Source of the DNA: [Empedobacter] haloabium
Lineage (GTDB): Bacteria; Pseudomonadota; Gammaproteobacteria; Burkholderiales; Burkholderiaceae_D
Direction: 5' to 3'
Assembly: GCA_008011715.2 (NCBI GenBank)
Contig: CP136508.1
Location: 3,348,001-3,412,000, forward strand
Length of the DNA: 64,000 bases
Part shown: positions 54,544 to 62,075 of the stretch, in pieces
How positions within the stretch are numbered: position 1 is the stretch's first letter
Layout of the letters: each line of letters begins with the position of its first letter
Program-made: the position numbers and the translations under genes
The notes under the pieces: model-generated
The model's input: the letters and a program-made list of their open reading frames with translations, nothing else
What the model was told of the DNA's origin: nothing
Databases searched by the model: none

Positions 54544-55656
54544 TCAGCGCTCCCCCAGGCAGATGCCGAGCTCGCGCGCCGTCGCCAGCGTGTCGTCGCC
54601 CAGGGGCACCGCGCGCGCGTGGCCCGCGACGGCCGCCAGCGGCACCGTGCCGATGGCATCGCCCTGCAGCGCCACCATCACCCCTGACTGGCCGGCCGCC
54701 AGCGCCCGTATCGCCGCGGCGCCAAAGCGCGCCGCGATCACGCGATCGAACGCGGACGGCGCACCGCCACGCAGCAGGTGCCCCAGCACCACCGTACGAC
54801 ATTCCTTGCCCGTGCGCCCGGCCAGGTGTTGCTCGAGCCAGGCGCCGATGCCACCCAGGCGCTCGGCGTGACCATCCCGCGGCGCGGCCAGCACGCCAAC
54901 GCTGCCGTCGCGCGGGTGGGCACCCTCGGCAACCACGACGACCGAGTGGCATGCGCCGGCCGCGTCGCGGCCAAGGATGCAGGCCACCACCACGTCGAGG
55001 TCGAAGGAAATCTCCGGCAGCAGGACCACGTGGGCAGCTGCCGCCAGGCCGGCGTGCAGCGCGATCCAGCCGGCATGACGGCCCATGACTTCCACCACCA
55101 GCACGCGATGCTGGCTGTCGGCGGTGCTGTGCAGCCGGTCGATGCACGCGGTGGCAAACGCCACCGCGCTGTCGAAGCCGAACGTTTGCCATGTGCCGGC
55201 CAGGTCGTTGTCGATGGTCTTCGGCACGCCCACCACGGCCATGCCCTTGCGCTGCAGGCACTCGGCGATGGCCATGGTGCTGTCGCCGCCCGCGATGACG
55301 AGCGTCTCGATGCCGCGCTGGCGGCAGCGCCGTACCACGTCGTCGCTGCGGTCCTGCATGACGGGCTGGCCGTCCGGCCCGGGCACCGGATAATGCAGCG
55401 GGTTGCCGCGGCTGGTGCTGCCCAGCATGGTGCCACCCAGGTGGGCGATGCCGCGCACATCGGCCGGCAGCAGGCGCAGCACCGGCTCGCCCTCGCAGCG
55501 CTCGGGCGCCAGCAGGCCGTTGAAACTGTCGCGGATACCCCAGCACTCCCAGCCCAGCCGGCAGGCCGACAGCACCACCGCGCGGATCACGGCATTCAGG
55601 CCCGGCGCGTCGCCGCCGCCGGTGACGATGCCGATACGCCTGGGCAGCAGTGCCAT
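54544..55656 (-). CDS. pfkA: 6-phosphofructokinase (unusual phosphoryl-donor residues)
   Basis: A 370-aa member of the PfkA family, which phosphorylates fructose 6-phosphate in glycolysis. Landmarks: VTGGGDAPGLNAVIR near 12, TSRGNP, the donor-site GGDST near 123-127, PKTIDNDL near 144, and EVMGRHAGWIAL near 190. ATP-dependent enzymes usually have GGDGS and PGTIDND, while PPi-dependent enzymes have GGDD and PKTIDND. Here the first position is Ser and the second Lys, so donor use (ATP or PPi) cannot be called. It is the last gene of a leftward unit, 11 bases after the PEP synthase gene, with opposing glycolytic direction to that enzyme. Members of this branch are common in low-oxygen clusters of betaproteobacteria. 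Confidence 0.9.
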   Translation of the reverse strand: MALLPRRIGIVTGGGDAPGLNAVIRAVVLSACRLGWECWGIRDSFNGLLAPERCEGEPVLRLLPADVRGIAHLGGTMLGSTSRGNPLHYPVPGPDGQPVMQDRSDDVVRRCRQRGIETLVIAGGDSTMAIAECLQRKGMAVVGVPKTIDNDLAGTWQTFGFDSAVAFATACIDRLHSTADSQHRVLVVEVMGRHAGWIALHAGLAAAAHVVLLPEISFDLDVVVACILGRDAAGACHSVVVVAEGAHPRDGSVGVLAAPRDGHAERLGGIGAWLEQHLAGRTGKECRTVVLGHLLRGGAPSAFDRVIAARFGAAAIRALAAGQSGVMVALQGDAIGTVPLAAVAGHARAVPLGDDTLATARELGICLGER

Positions 55657-55666
55657 GGCCGTTCCC

Positions 55667-58099
55667 TCAAGGCGCGACCGGCGGCCGCGGCGCGATGCCC
55701 AGCGCCCACTCCACCTCGACCAGGTGGCGCACGGTCGCCACCACCGAATCGGGATTCAGGCTGATGGCGTCGATGCCCTGCTCCACCAGGTAGCGCGCCA
55801 TCTCCGGGTAGTCCGACGGCGCCTGGCCGCAGATGCCGATGTGGCGGCCGTTGCGGCGGGCGCCGGCAATGGCCTGGCGCAGCATCTCCAGCACGCCGGG
55901 GTCGCGCTCGTCGAAATCGAAGGCGACGATGTCGGAATCGCGGTCCACGCCCAGCACCAGCTGGGTCAGATCGTTGGAGCCGATCGAGAAACCGTCGAAC
56001 AGCCCGGCGAACGCGTCGATCTGGATCACGTTATTGGGGATCTCGCACATCATGTAGATTTCCAGCCCGTGCCGGCCGCGCTCCAGCCCATGCTGCGCCA
56101 TGGTGGCCAGCACGGTGACGGCTTCCGGCACGCGCCGGCAGAACGGCACCATCACGCGCACGTTCGGCAGTCCCATCTCCTCGCGCACCCGGCGCAGCGC
56201 CCGACATTCCAGCGCGAAGCCCGGCGCATAGGCCGGGTGGCCATAGCGCGCCGCGCCCCGGAAGCCCAGCATCGGATTGGCCTCGACCGGCTCGAAGGCC
56301 GTGCCGCCCAACAGGCCGGCATACTCGTTGGTCTTGAAGTCGGACAGGCGCACGATGACCGGCTTCGGATGGAAGGCCGCCGCGATCGTGGCGACGCCCT
56401 CGGCCAGTTCGCGCACGAAATAGTCGGCCGGCGCCGCATAGCCGCGCGTCAGGCGGGCGATTTCCGCGCGCGCCGCGGGGTCCGCCACCCGCTCCGGATA
56501 CACCAGCGCCATCGGGTGCACGCGCACATGTTCGGCCACGATGAATTCCATGCGCGCCAGGCCGACGCCGTCGTTCGGCAGCCGGCACGTGGCGAACGCC
56601 GCGTCCGGATTGCCGATGTTGACCATGATGTGCGTGCGCGGCAACGCCAGCGCGGCCAGGTCGGTCGTCTCCTTGTGGAAGGGGACCGATCCCGCGTACA
56701 CGTGGCCGAGCGCGCCCTGCGCGCACGACAGCGTGACAACGTCGCCCGTGCGCAGCGCCATCGTCGCGTTGCCGCAGCCGACCAGGGCGGGCATGCCCAT
56801 CTCCCGCGCGACGATCGCCGCGTGGCAGGTGCGCCCGCCCCGGTTCGTGACGATGCCGGCCGCCGTCTGCATGACCGTGCCCCAGTCCGGCATCGTGGTG
56901 TCGGCGACCAGCACCTCGCCCGGCCGCAGCGCCGAAAGTTCGGCGACATCGGCCACCACGCGGGCAGCGCCGGTGACGATCTTGCCACCGACGGCGCGGC
57001 CGGAGACCAGCACGGCGGCGCTGCCGTCCAGGCGGTACTCCTCGAGCGCCGCCCCGATCTGCCGGGACGCGACCGTTTCCGGCCTGGCCTGAACGATGTA
57101 CAGCAGGTCGTCGACGCCGTCGCAGGCCCACTCCACGTCCATCGGCACCGGCCGCCCGGCCCGCGCGCTGTAGTGCTCCTCGATCGCCAGCGCCGCCCCG
57201 GCCAGTTCCAGCACCGCCGCGTCCTCCAGGCAGAAGCGGACCTGGTCGGCGGCGGCGGTCGGCTCGTTGCAGGTGGTGGCGACGCTGTCCGGCTGGCCGT
57301 ACACCATCCGCACGGCCTTGCTGCCGAGCCGGCGGCGCAGCACGCTGCGCAGCCCCGCGCGCAGCGCCGGCTTGAAGACGTAGTACTCGTCCGGATCGAC
57401 GGTGCCCTGCACGACGTTCTCGCCCAGGCCGTAGGCGCCGGTGACGAGCACCACGTCGCGAAAGCCCGTTTCCGTGTCGAGTGTGAAGATGACGCCGGAG
57501 GAGGCCAGGTCGGAGCGCACCATCTTCATCACGCCGACCGAGAGGTAGACCGCGTCGTGGCGGAAGCCGTGCTCGTGGCGGTAAACGATGGCGCGGTCGG
57601 TGAACAGGCTGGCGAAGCAGCGCCCCACGCTGCCCAGCAGCGCCTCCTCGCCCTGCACGTTCAGATAGGTCTCGTGCTGCCCGGCGAACGACGCGCTGGG
57701 CAGGTCTTCCGCCGTGGCCGAGCTGCGCACCGCCACGGTCAGCCCGGGACCATACTGCGCCACCAGCTGGCGCCAGGCGGCGCGGATACCCTGCTCCAGC
57801 GCGGCCGGCAACGGCGCCGCGCGAACGATCGCGCGCGCGGCCGCGGCACGCCGCGCCAGGTCGTCGATATCGGCCGGGTCGAGGCCATCGAGTGCCGCGT
57901 GCAGGCGCTCCCATGCGGCGGCGCCGTCCAAGGTGGCGCGATAGGCCGCCGCCGTCACGGCAAAGCCGTTCGGCACGCGCACGCCGCGCGCCGACAGCTC
58001 GCGATACATCTCGCCCAGCGAAGCGTTCTTGCCGCCGACCGCCGGCACGTCGGCAATGCCGAGTTCCCCGAACCAGCGGATGAATGAGTCAGTTGACAT
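55667..58099 (-). CDS. ppsA: Phosphoenolpyruvate synthase
   Basis: An 810-aa PEP synthase (pyruvate + ATP + water to PEP + AMP + phosphate), cytoplasmic. The N-terminal ATP-grasp domain starts with VGGKNASLGEMYREL and VAVRSSATAEDLPSASFAGQ near 122. The swivelling phosphohistidine domain has GGRTCHAAIVARE with catalytic His near 424. The C-terminal PEP-binding barrel has the TDLTQL-like SNDLTQLVLGVDRD section and the catalytic GICGQAPSDYPE Cys near 730. Length agrees with E. coli PpsA (792 aa). It sits between the acetate-kinase-like gene and phosphofructokinase, so the unit handles pyruvate, acetate and PEP balance. The upstream 53-aa frame overlaps its first 11 bases. Confidence 0.97.
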   Translation of the reverse strand: MSTDSFIRWFGELGIADVPAVGGKNASLGEMYRELSARGVRVPNGFAVTAAAYRATLDGAAAWERLHAALDGLDPADIDDLARRAAAARAIVRAAPLPAALEQGIRAAWRQLVAQYGPGLTVAVRSSATAEDLPSASFAGQHETYLNVQGEEALLGSVGRCFASLFTDRAIVYRHEHGFRHDAVYLSVGVMKMVRSDLASSGVIFTLDTETGFRDVVLVTGAYGLGENVVQGTVDPDEYYVFKPALRAGLRSVLRRRLGSKAVRMVYGQPDSVATTCNEPTAAADQVRFCLEDAAVLELAGAALAIEEHYSARAGRPVPMDVEWACDGVDDLLYIVQARPETVASRQIGAALEEYRLDGSAAVLVSGRAVGGKIVTGAARVVADVAELSALRPGEVLVADTTMPDWGTVMQTAAGIVTNRGGRTCHAAIVAREMGMPALVGCGNATMALRTGDVVTLSCAQGALGHVYAGSVPFHKETTDLAALALPRTHIMVNIGNPDAAFATCRLPNDGVGLARMEFIVAEHVRVHPMALVYPERVADPAARAEIARLTRGYAAPADYFVRELAEGVATIAAAFHPKPVIVRLSDFKTNEYAGLLGGTAFEPVEANPMLGFRGAARYGHPAYAPGFALECRALRRVREEMGLPNVRVMVPFCRRVPEAVTVLATMAQHGLERGRHGLEIYMMCEIPNNVIQIDAFAGLFDGFSIGSNDLTQLVLGVDRDSDIVAFDFDERDPGVLEMLRQAIAGARRNGRHIGICGQAPSDYPEMARYLVEQGIDAISLNPDSVVATVRHLVEVEWALGIAPRPPVAP

Positions 58100-58250
58100 G
58101 ATCGGTTCCCTCCTGCGGCGGTGGTGGCGCGGGCCGGTCTGGCCCGGCGGCGGCGCCCAATGGCCAGGCCAGCAGCAGCAGGACGAACCAGCGCCACCAG
58201 TGCGGCCAGCCCGACCGGCGCCGGCGTTCCAAGCTGGCCCGGCGGCGCAT
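58089..58250 (-). CDS. 53-aa single-span membrane peptide
   Basis: A small frame starting 2 bases after the acetate kinase stop and overlapping the ppsA start by 11 bases, which is typical of a coupled gene. The peptide has a basic N-terminus (MRRRASLERRRRSGW), one hydrophobic span (WWRWFVLLLLAWPLGAAAG, about 19-37) and a Pro-rich tail. That layout suggests a genuine inner-membrane peptide. No family recognised. Its role may be only translational coupling between its neighbours. Confidence 0.55.
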   Translation of the reverse strand: MRRRASLERRRRSGWPHWWRWFVLLLLAWPLGAAAGPDRPAPPPPQEGTDHVN

Positions 58251-58252
58251 GC

Positions 58253-59518
58253 TCAGGCCCTCCCGTCCAGCGCCATGGCGGCCGGCGCCGTCAGCAGCAT
58301 GCAGTCGCGCGCCATCGTCCACTCTTCCCGCGCCGGTTCGACGGCCACGATGACGCGGCTGTCCGTGCTGCTGATGCAGCCGGCGCCACGCTCGTTGCGC
58401 TGGCTATCGCACTGCACCCCGAGCCAGGCCAGCGCGGCGCAGATGCGCTGGCGCAGGACCGGCTGGTGCTCGCCCACGCCACCGGTGAAGACCAGCATGT
58501 CCAGGCCGCCCAGCAGCGCCGCCACGGCACCGATCTCGCGTACGACCTGGCGCACGTACAAGGCCAGCGCGGCATTGGCGGCCATGCCGGCCGGCCCGCC
58601 CGCGGCTTCGTGGCGCAGCAACAACGCCGGATCGGCCGAGGCGCCGGACACGCCGAGCAGGCCGGACTGTTCGTCCAGCAGCGCATCGAGCCGCGCCGCG
58701 TCGGGCACCATTTCGGCCAGGCGGCGCACGGCCGTGGGCGGCAGCAGGCCGGCGCCGGTGCCAGTCATGAGGCCGTCCATGCCGGACAAGCCGTCGCTGA
58801 CGGCGCTGCTGCGCAGGCGCCGCAGGCCGCAGACGCTGGCGCTGTGGCCAAGGTGGGCGGCCACCACCCGGCCGCGCGCACGCTGGCCGAAATGGCGCGG
58901 CAGCACGCTGGCGAGGTAGTCGTAGGAGAGCCCATGGCAGCCGTTGCGGCGCAGCCCGGCCTGCCAGAAGCGCTGCGGCAGCGGCAGCATGCGCTCGCTC
59001 AGCGGCAGGGTGCGGTGAAACCAGGTATCGAACGACGCCACCTGCGGCACGCCGGGCCAGCGCGCCGCCACCAGCCCGGCCAGCCGCAGCGCCGCCTGCT
59101 GGGATGCCGGTGCGCCGGCGCCATCGCGTGCCAGCGCGGCGCAGGCGGCTTCGTCCAGCAGCATGGGTTCGCCCGTCGCCTGCCCGGCTTGCAGCAGCCG
59201 GTGACCGATCGCCCGCACCGGCTGGTCGCCCAGCCATGCCAACGCGCGCGCCAGCAGGTATGAGAACGCGGCCAGCAGCGGGTCCGGATCGCCCGCGCTC
59301 GCAACCGCCGCCTCGTTACCCTCGCTGTCGCGCCAGCAGCAGTCGGGGTGGCCGATGGCGCTCACGCTGCCGCGCCAGACCGGCCGCTGCGCCGGCATGC
59401 CGGCGTCCGGCTCGAAGATCGCGCATTTCAGGCTGGCGCTGCCGGCGTTCAGCAGCAACAGCGCTTCCCGTTCGGGCAGCAGGCCGGCGTCGTCCTGCGC
59501 GCCGCCCGGCCCGATCAT
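58253..59518 (-). CDS. ackA: Divergent acetate kinase homologue
   Basis: A 421-aa member of the ASKHA acetate/propionate kinase family (acetyl phosphate + ADP to acetate + ATP). Recognisable blocks: LLLLNAGSASLKCAIF near 20, IGHRLLQAG near 105, FDTWFHRTLP near 162, GCHGLSYDYL, AAHLGHSASVCG near 222, and FTGGVGEHQ near 350. Several key sites differ from normal AckA: HLGNGAS is HLGHSAS, MGTRSG is TGTGAG (the catalytic Arg is lost), RRYGFHG is RRNGCHG, and GEN is GEH. Activity is therefore doubtful or altered, and the symbol is by homology only. Its ATG overlaps the flavodoxin-like stop (ATGA), and PEP synthase follows. Confidence 0.85.
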   Translation of the reverse strand: MIGPGGAQDDAGLLPEREALLLLNAGSASLKCAIFEPDAGMPAQRPVWRGSVSAIGHPDCCWRDSEGNEAAVASAGDPDPLLAAFSYLLARALAWLGDQPVRAIGHRLLQAGQATGEPMLLDEAACAALARDGAGAPASQQAALRLAGLVAARWPGVPQVASFDTWFHRTLPLSERMLPLPQRFWQAGLRRNGCHGLSYDYLASVLPRHFGQRARGRVVAAHLGHSASVCGLRRLRSSAVSDGLSGMDGLMTGTGAGLLPPTAVRRLAEMVPDAARLDALLDEQSGLLGVSGASADPALLLRHEAAGGPAGMAANAALALYVRQVVREIGAVAALLGGLDMLVFTGGVGEHQPVLRQRICAALAWLGVQCDSQRNERGAGCISSTDSRVIVAVEPAREEWTMARDCMLLTAPAAMALDGRA

Positions 59519-60012
59519 GGCTGGCGGGCGGCGATGGCCAGCCCCTGCAACAGCCCCTGACTGGCGGGCGCATTGGCCAAGCCGGCGCCTGCATCGATCT
59601 CGCGGTCGTTCAGCACGAGCCGCGCCAGCAGCGGCTTGCCGGCCAGGTCTGCCAGCGTGTCCAGTACCGCTTCGCCGCCGCGGCCCCCCATCGTGCAGAA
59701 CGCGGCCAGGCGCCGGCACCGGGAGCCGTACTCGGCGACGAAGGTGCGCACCGGCGCGGCCGGCCGCCCGGTCCACACGGGTACGCCGACCAGCACGGTC
59801 TCGTACTCTTCCGGCCGGTACCGCAGCGGCGCCAGCGCCGGCTTGCGGCGCAGCAGCGCATCCAGGGCGGCGCGCACATAGCCCCACTGGCCCGCATAGC
59901 CGCGCAGCGGCAGCAGTTCCTCGATATCGGCCGCGCCGGCGTGTGCCAGCGACTGCGCAACGCGGCGCGTGTAGCCGGTGCGTGAATAGTAAACTACCAG
60001 CAGAGGTTTCAT
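59515..60012 (-). CDS. Flavodoxin-like protein
   Basis: A 165-aa flavodoxin-fold protein. The FMN phosphate-binding loop is VVYYSRTGYTRRVA (S-x-T-G-x-T, residues 8-16). A second loop, VGVPVWTGRPAAPVRTFV, near 75, and FCTMGGRGGEAVLD, near 108, match the flavodoxin/WrbA-like pattern. It would carry electrons or reduce quinones or other small molecules in the cytoplasm. The ATG has GGGAGAG upstream. It heads a leftward unit with acetate kinase, a small peptide, PEP synthase and phosphofructokinase, placed under a predicted FNR/ANR-type promoter. Confidence 0.85.
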   Translation of the reverse strand: MKPLLVVYYSRTGYTRRVAQSLAHAGAADIEELLPLRGYAGQWGYVRAALDALLRRKPALAPLRYRPEEYETVLVGVPVWTGRPAAPVRTFVAEYGSRCRRLAAFCTMGGRGGEAVLDTLADLAGKPLLARLVLNDREIDAGAGLANAPASQGLLQGLAIAARQP

Positions 60013-60058
60013 GGCGACTCTCCCGACGTTCGGCAGGGCTTAGCATGCCTGTCAACCC

Positions 60059-60100
60059 AATGTACTGCGGCGCGCCAGGCGATGCCGTGATCGCGATCAA
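60059..60100 (-). promoter_or_regulatory. Predicted FNR/ANR-activated promoter
   Basis: GTGATCGCGATCAA (60087-60100) differs from the palindromic FNR/ANR box TTGAT-N4-ATCAA at one base. On the minus strand a -10-like TACATT lies at 60064-60059, which puts the box centre about 41.5 bases before the likely transcription start, the classic class II FNR position. It should drive the flavodoxin-to-phosphofructokinase unit when oxygen is low; it may also act on the divergent alcohol dehydrogenase gene. Confidence 0.7.
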
Positions 60101-60186
60101 ATTTGCCTTGCTTCGCGCTGGCGCATCGCCGCCGCCCGTATAGATTGAGCGCAAGGCCCACGCGGCGTGGGCATGGCGAGGACCCC

Positions 60187-61203
60187 ATGGAAGAGCGCGG
60201 CGCTGCGGTGCCCGGCATGATGCGCGCGATGCTGCTGTGCCAGCCCGGCCAGCCGCTGCGGGCCGGCCTGCTGCCGGTGCCGGCCGTGGGGGCGGGCCAG
60301 TTGCTGCTGCGGGTGGGCGCCTGCGGCGTCTGCCGCACCGACCTGCACATCCTCGACGGCGAACTGGCGCCGCACCGGCTGCCGCTGGTGCCGGGCCACG
60401 AGATCGCCGGCACCGTTGTCGCCGTCGGGTCCGGCTGCGGCGACTGGGGTGTCGGCGCACGGGCCGGGGTGCCCTGGCTGGCCGCCACCTGCGGCGCCTG
60501 CCCGGCGTGCCGGCGCGGCCAGGAAAACCTGTGCGACAAGGCCCGCTTCACCGGCTACGACGTGCACGGCGGCTATGCCGAATATGCGCTGGCCGACGCG
60601 GCGTTCGCGGTGCGGTTGCCGCCCGGCTACGACGATGCGCACGCCGCCCCGCTGCTGTGCGCCGGGCTGATCGGCTATCGCGCCTATGCCATGGCCGGCA
60701 CCGCCGAGCGTATCGGGCTGTACGGCTTCGGCGCGGCGGCGCACCTGCTGGCGCAGGTGGCGCTGGCCCAGGGCCGCTCCGTGTATGCCTTCACCCGGCC
60801 GGGCGACCTGCGTTCGCAGCAGTTCGCGCGCGAACTGGGCGTGGCCTGGACCGGCGGTTCGGACCAGGCCGCGCCAGTGGTCCTGGATGCCGCGCTGCTG
60901 TTCGCCCCCGCCGGCGCCCTCGTCCCGGCCGCGCTGCGGGCCGTGCGCAAGGGCGGCAGCGTGATCTGCGCCGGCATCCACATGAGCGACATTCCGTCCT
61001 TCCCCTACGCCCTGCTGTGGGGCGAGCGCTGCGTGCGCTCGGTGGCGAACCTCACGCGCGCCGACGCCGCCGCATTCATGGCACTGGCAGAGTGCATCGC
61101 GCTGGCGGTGCACGTGACGCCATATCCGCTGGCCCAGGCCAACGAGGCGCTGGCGGCGCTGCGCGCCGGCAGCATCGACGGCGCCGCGGTGCTGGTCCCA
61201 TGA
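60187..61203 (+). CDS. Zinc-dependent alcohol dehydrogenase
   Basis: A 338-aa medium-chain dehydrogenase. The catalytic zinc site has CGVCRTDLHI (Cys near 50) and GHEIAGTVVAVG (His-Glu near 73). The structural zinc loop CGACPACRRGQENLC (about 103-117) has four Cys. The nucleotide-binding region is GLYGFGAAAHLLAQVA near 180. It resembles the AdhA-like, stress-linked branch that reduces aldehydes with NAD(P)H. The chosen ATG has GAGG upstream; an ATG pair ten codons later is possible. It is divergent from the flavodoxin unit, and an FNR/ANR-like box lies in the shared gap, so low-oxygen expression is plausible. Confidence 0.92.
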   Translation: MEERGAAVPGMMRAMLLCQPGQPLRAGLLPVPAVGAGQLLLRVGACGVCRTDLHILDGELAPHRLPLVPGHEIAGTVVAVGSGCGDWGVGARAGVPWLAATCGACPACRRGQENLCDKARFTGYDVHGGYAEYALADAAFAVRLPPGYDDAHAAPLLCAGLIGYRAYAMAGTAERIGLYGFGAAAHLLAQVALAQGRSVYAFTRPGDLRSQQFARELGVAWTGGSDQAAPVVLDAALLFAPAGALVPAALRAVRKGGSVICAGIHMSDIPSFPYALLWGERCVRSVANLTRADAAAFMALAECIALAVHVTPYPLAQANEALAALRAGSIDGAAVLVP

Positions 61204-61277
61204 TGGCAAGCGCTACCACACTACGGCCGGGTGCGCCTTGGCCCAGGTCCGCGCCGACGCGACAAATCGACACGATT

Positions 61278-61320
61278 TTGATCGCGCGCAACGCCGCCGC
61301 ACGGCGGGCGGCGCTAGCAT
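61278..61320 (+). promoter_or_regulatory. Weaker FNR/ANR-like promoter before the YSC84 gene
   Basis: TTGATCGCGCGCAA (61278-61291) keeps a perfect left half TTGAT and a degenerate right half. A -10-like TAGCAT is at 61315-61320, so the box centre is about 42 bases before the expected start, again class II spacing. The gene's ATG is 34 bases further. Confidence 0.5.
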
Positions 61321-61354
61321 GCAGTGACCCACACCGAACCCCAAAGGAGCCATC

Positions 61355-62071
61355 ATGAAAGCATTAACGTCTGTCCCGGCGGCGCTCGTCTGCGCCGCGT
61401 TGGCATTGCCGGCCGCGGCGCAAGCCCCCGCGCCAGCCGCCGACACCACCTCGTCGGCCGCCGCGCAGGAGAGCACCGCCGCGAAGCACGTGAGCGCCGC
61501 GGCCGACGTGGCGCGCAAGCTGGAAGCGGAGGAACGCATGCGGGCGCTGTTGCGCGCCGCCAAGGGCGTCTTCATCGTGCCTGCCTACGGCCGCGCAGCC
61601 CTGGGCGTCGGCGGTGCCGGCGGCGCGGGCGTGCTGCTGGTGCACCGCAGCGACGGCACCTGGAGCGACCCGGTGTTCTACAACACGGGCGGGCTGTCGC
61701 TGGGGCTGCAGGCCGGCATCGAGAGCGGCGCCTATGTTCTGGTGCTGAACAACGACAAGGCCGTGCAGGAATTCCTGAAGAAGAACAACTTCGGCCTGAA
61801 CGCCAAGGCCGGGATCACGGTGGTCAACTGGAACAAGATGGCGCAGGCATCCGGCGGCACCGGCGACGTCGTCGCCTGGTCCGACACCAAGGGCCTGTTC
61901 GGCGACGTGCTGACGCTGGAGTTCAACGATATCCGCTTCAACCAGCGCCTGACCAACGCCTACTATCGCCGCACGCTGTCGGCCAGCGACGTCGTGGCCA
62001 GCAAGACCAGCAATGCCCAGGCCGCGCCGTTGGTGCAGGCCGTGTCGGCCGCGGCCGGCACGACCCGCTGA
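61355..62071 (+). CDS. YSC84/SYLF-domain lipid-binding protein (secreted)
   Basis: A 238-aa protein with a signal peptide (about 1-23, ALPAAAQA) and a SYLF/YSC84 (DUF500) domain from about 60 to 215. The domain shows AAKGVFIVPAYGRAALGVGGAGGAGVLL, then FYNTGGLSLGLQAGIESGAYVLVLNN and GLFGDVLTLEFNDIRFN when its segments are joined. The family binds phosphoinositide-like lipids in eukaryotes; bacterial roles are unclear but often tied to envelope stress. An AAAGGAG ribosome site precedes the ATG. The next gene starts 4 bases after its stop, so the two are co-transcribed. Confidence 0.9.
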   Translation: MKALTSVPAALVCAALALPAAAQAPAPAADTTSSAAAQESTAAKHVSAAADVARKLEAEERMRALLRAAKGVFIVPAYGRAALGVGGAGGAGVLLVHRSDGTWSDPVFYNTGGLSLGLQAGIESGAYVLVLNNDKAVQEFLKKNNFGLNAKAGITVVNWNKMAQASGGTGDVVAWSDTKGLFGDVLTLEFNDIRFNQRLTNAYYRRTLSASDVVASKTSNAQAAPLVQAVSAAAGTTR

Positions 62072-62075
62072 GGCG

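Noticed and set aside
59519..60460. 300-residue N-terminal extension of acetate kinase
   Set aside because: It passes through the flavodoxin-like gene in another frame and across the FNR-like promoter; ATG 59518 with ATGA coupling is preferred.
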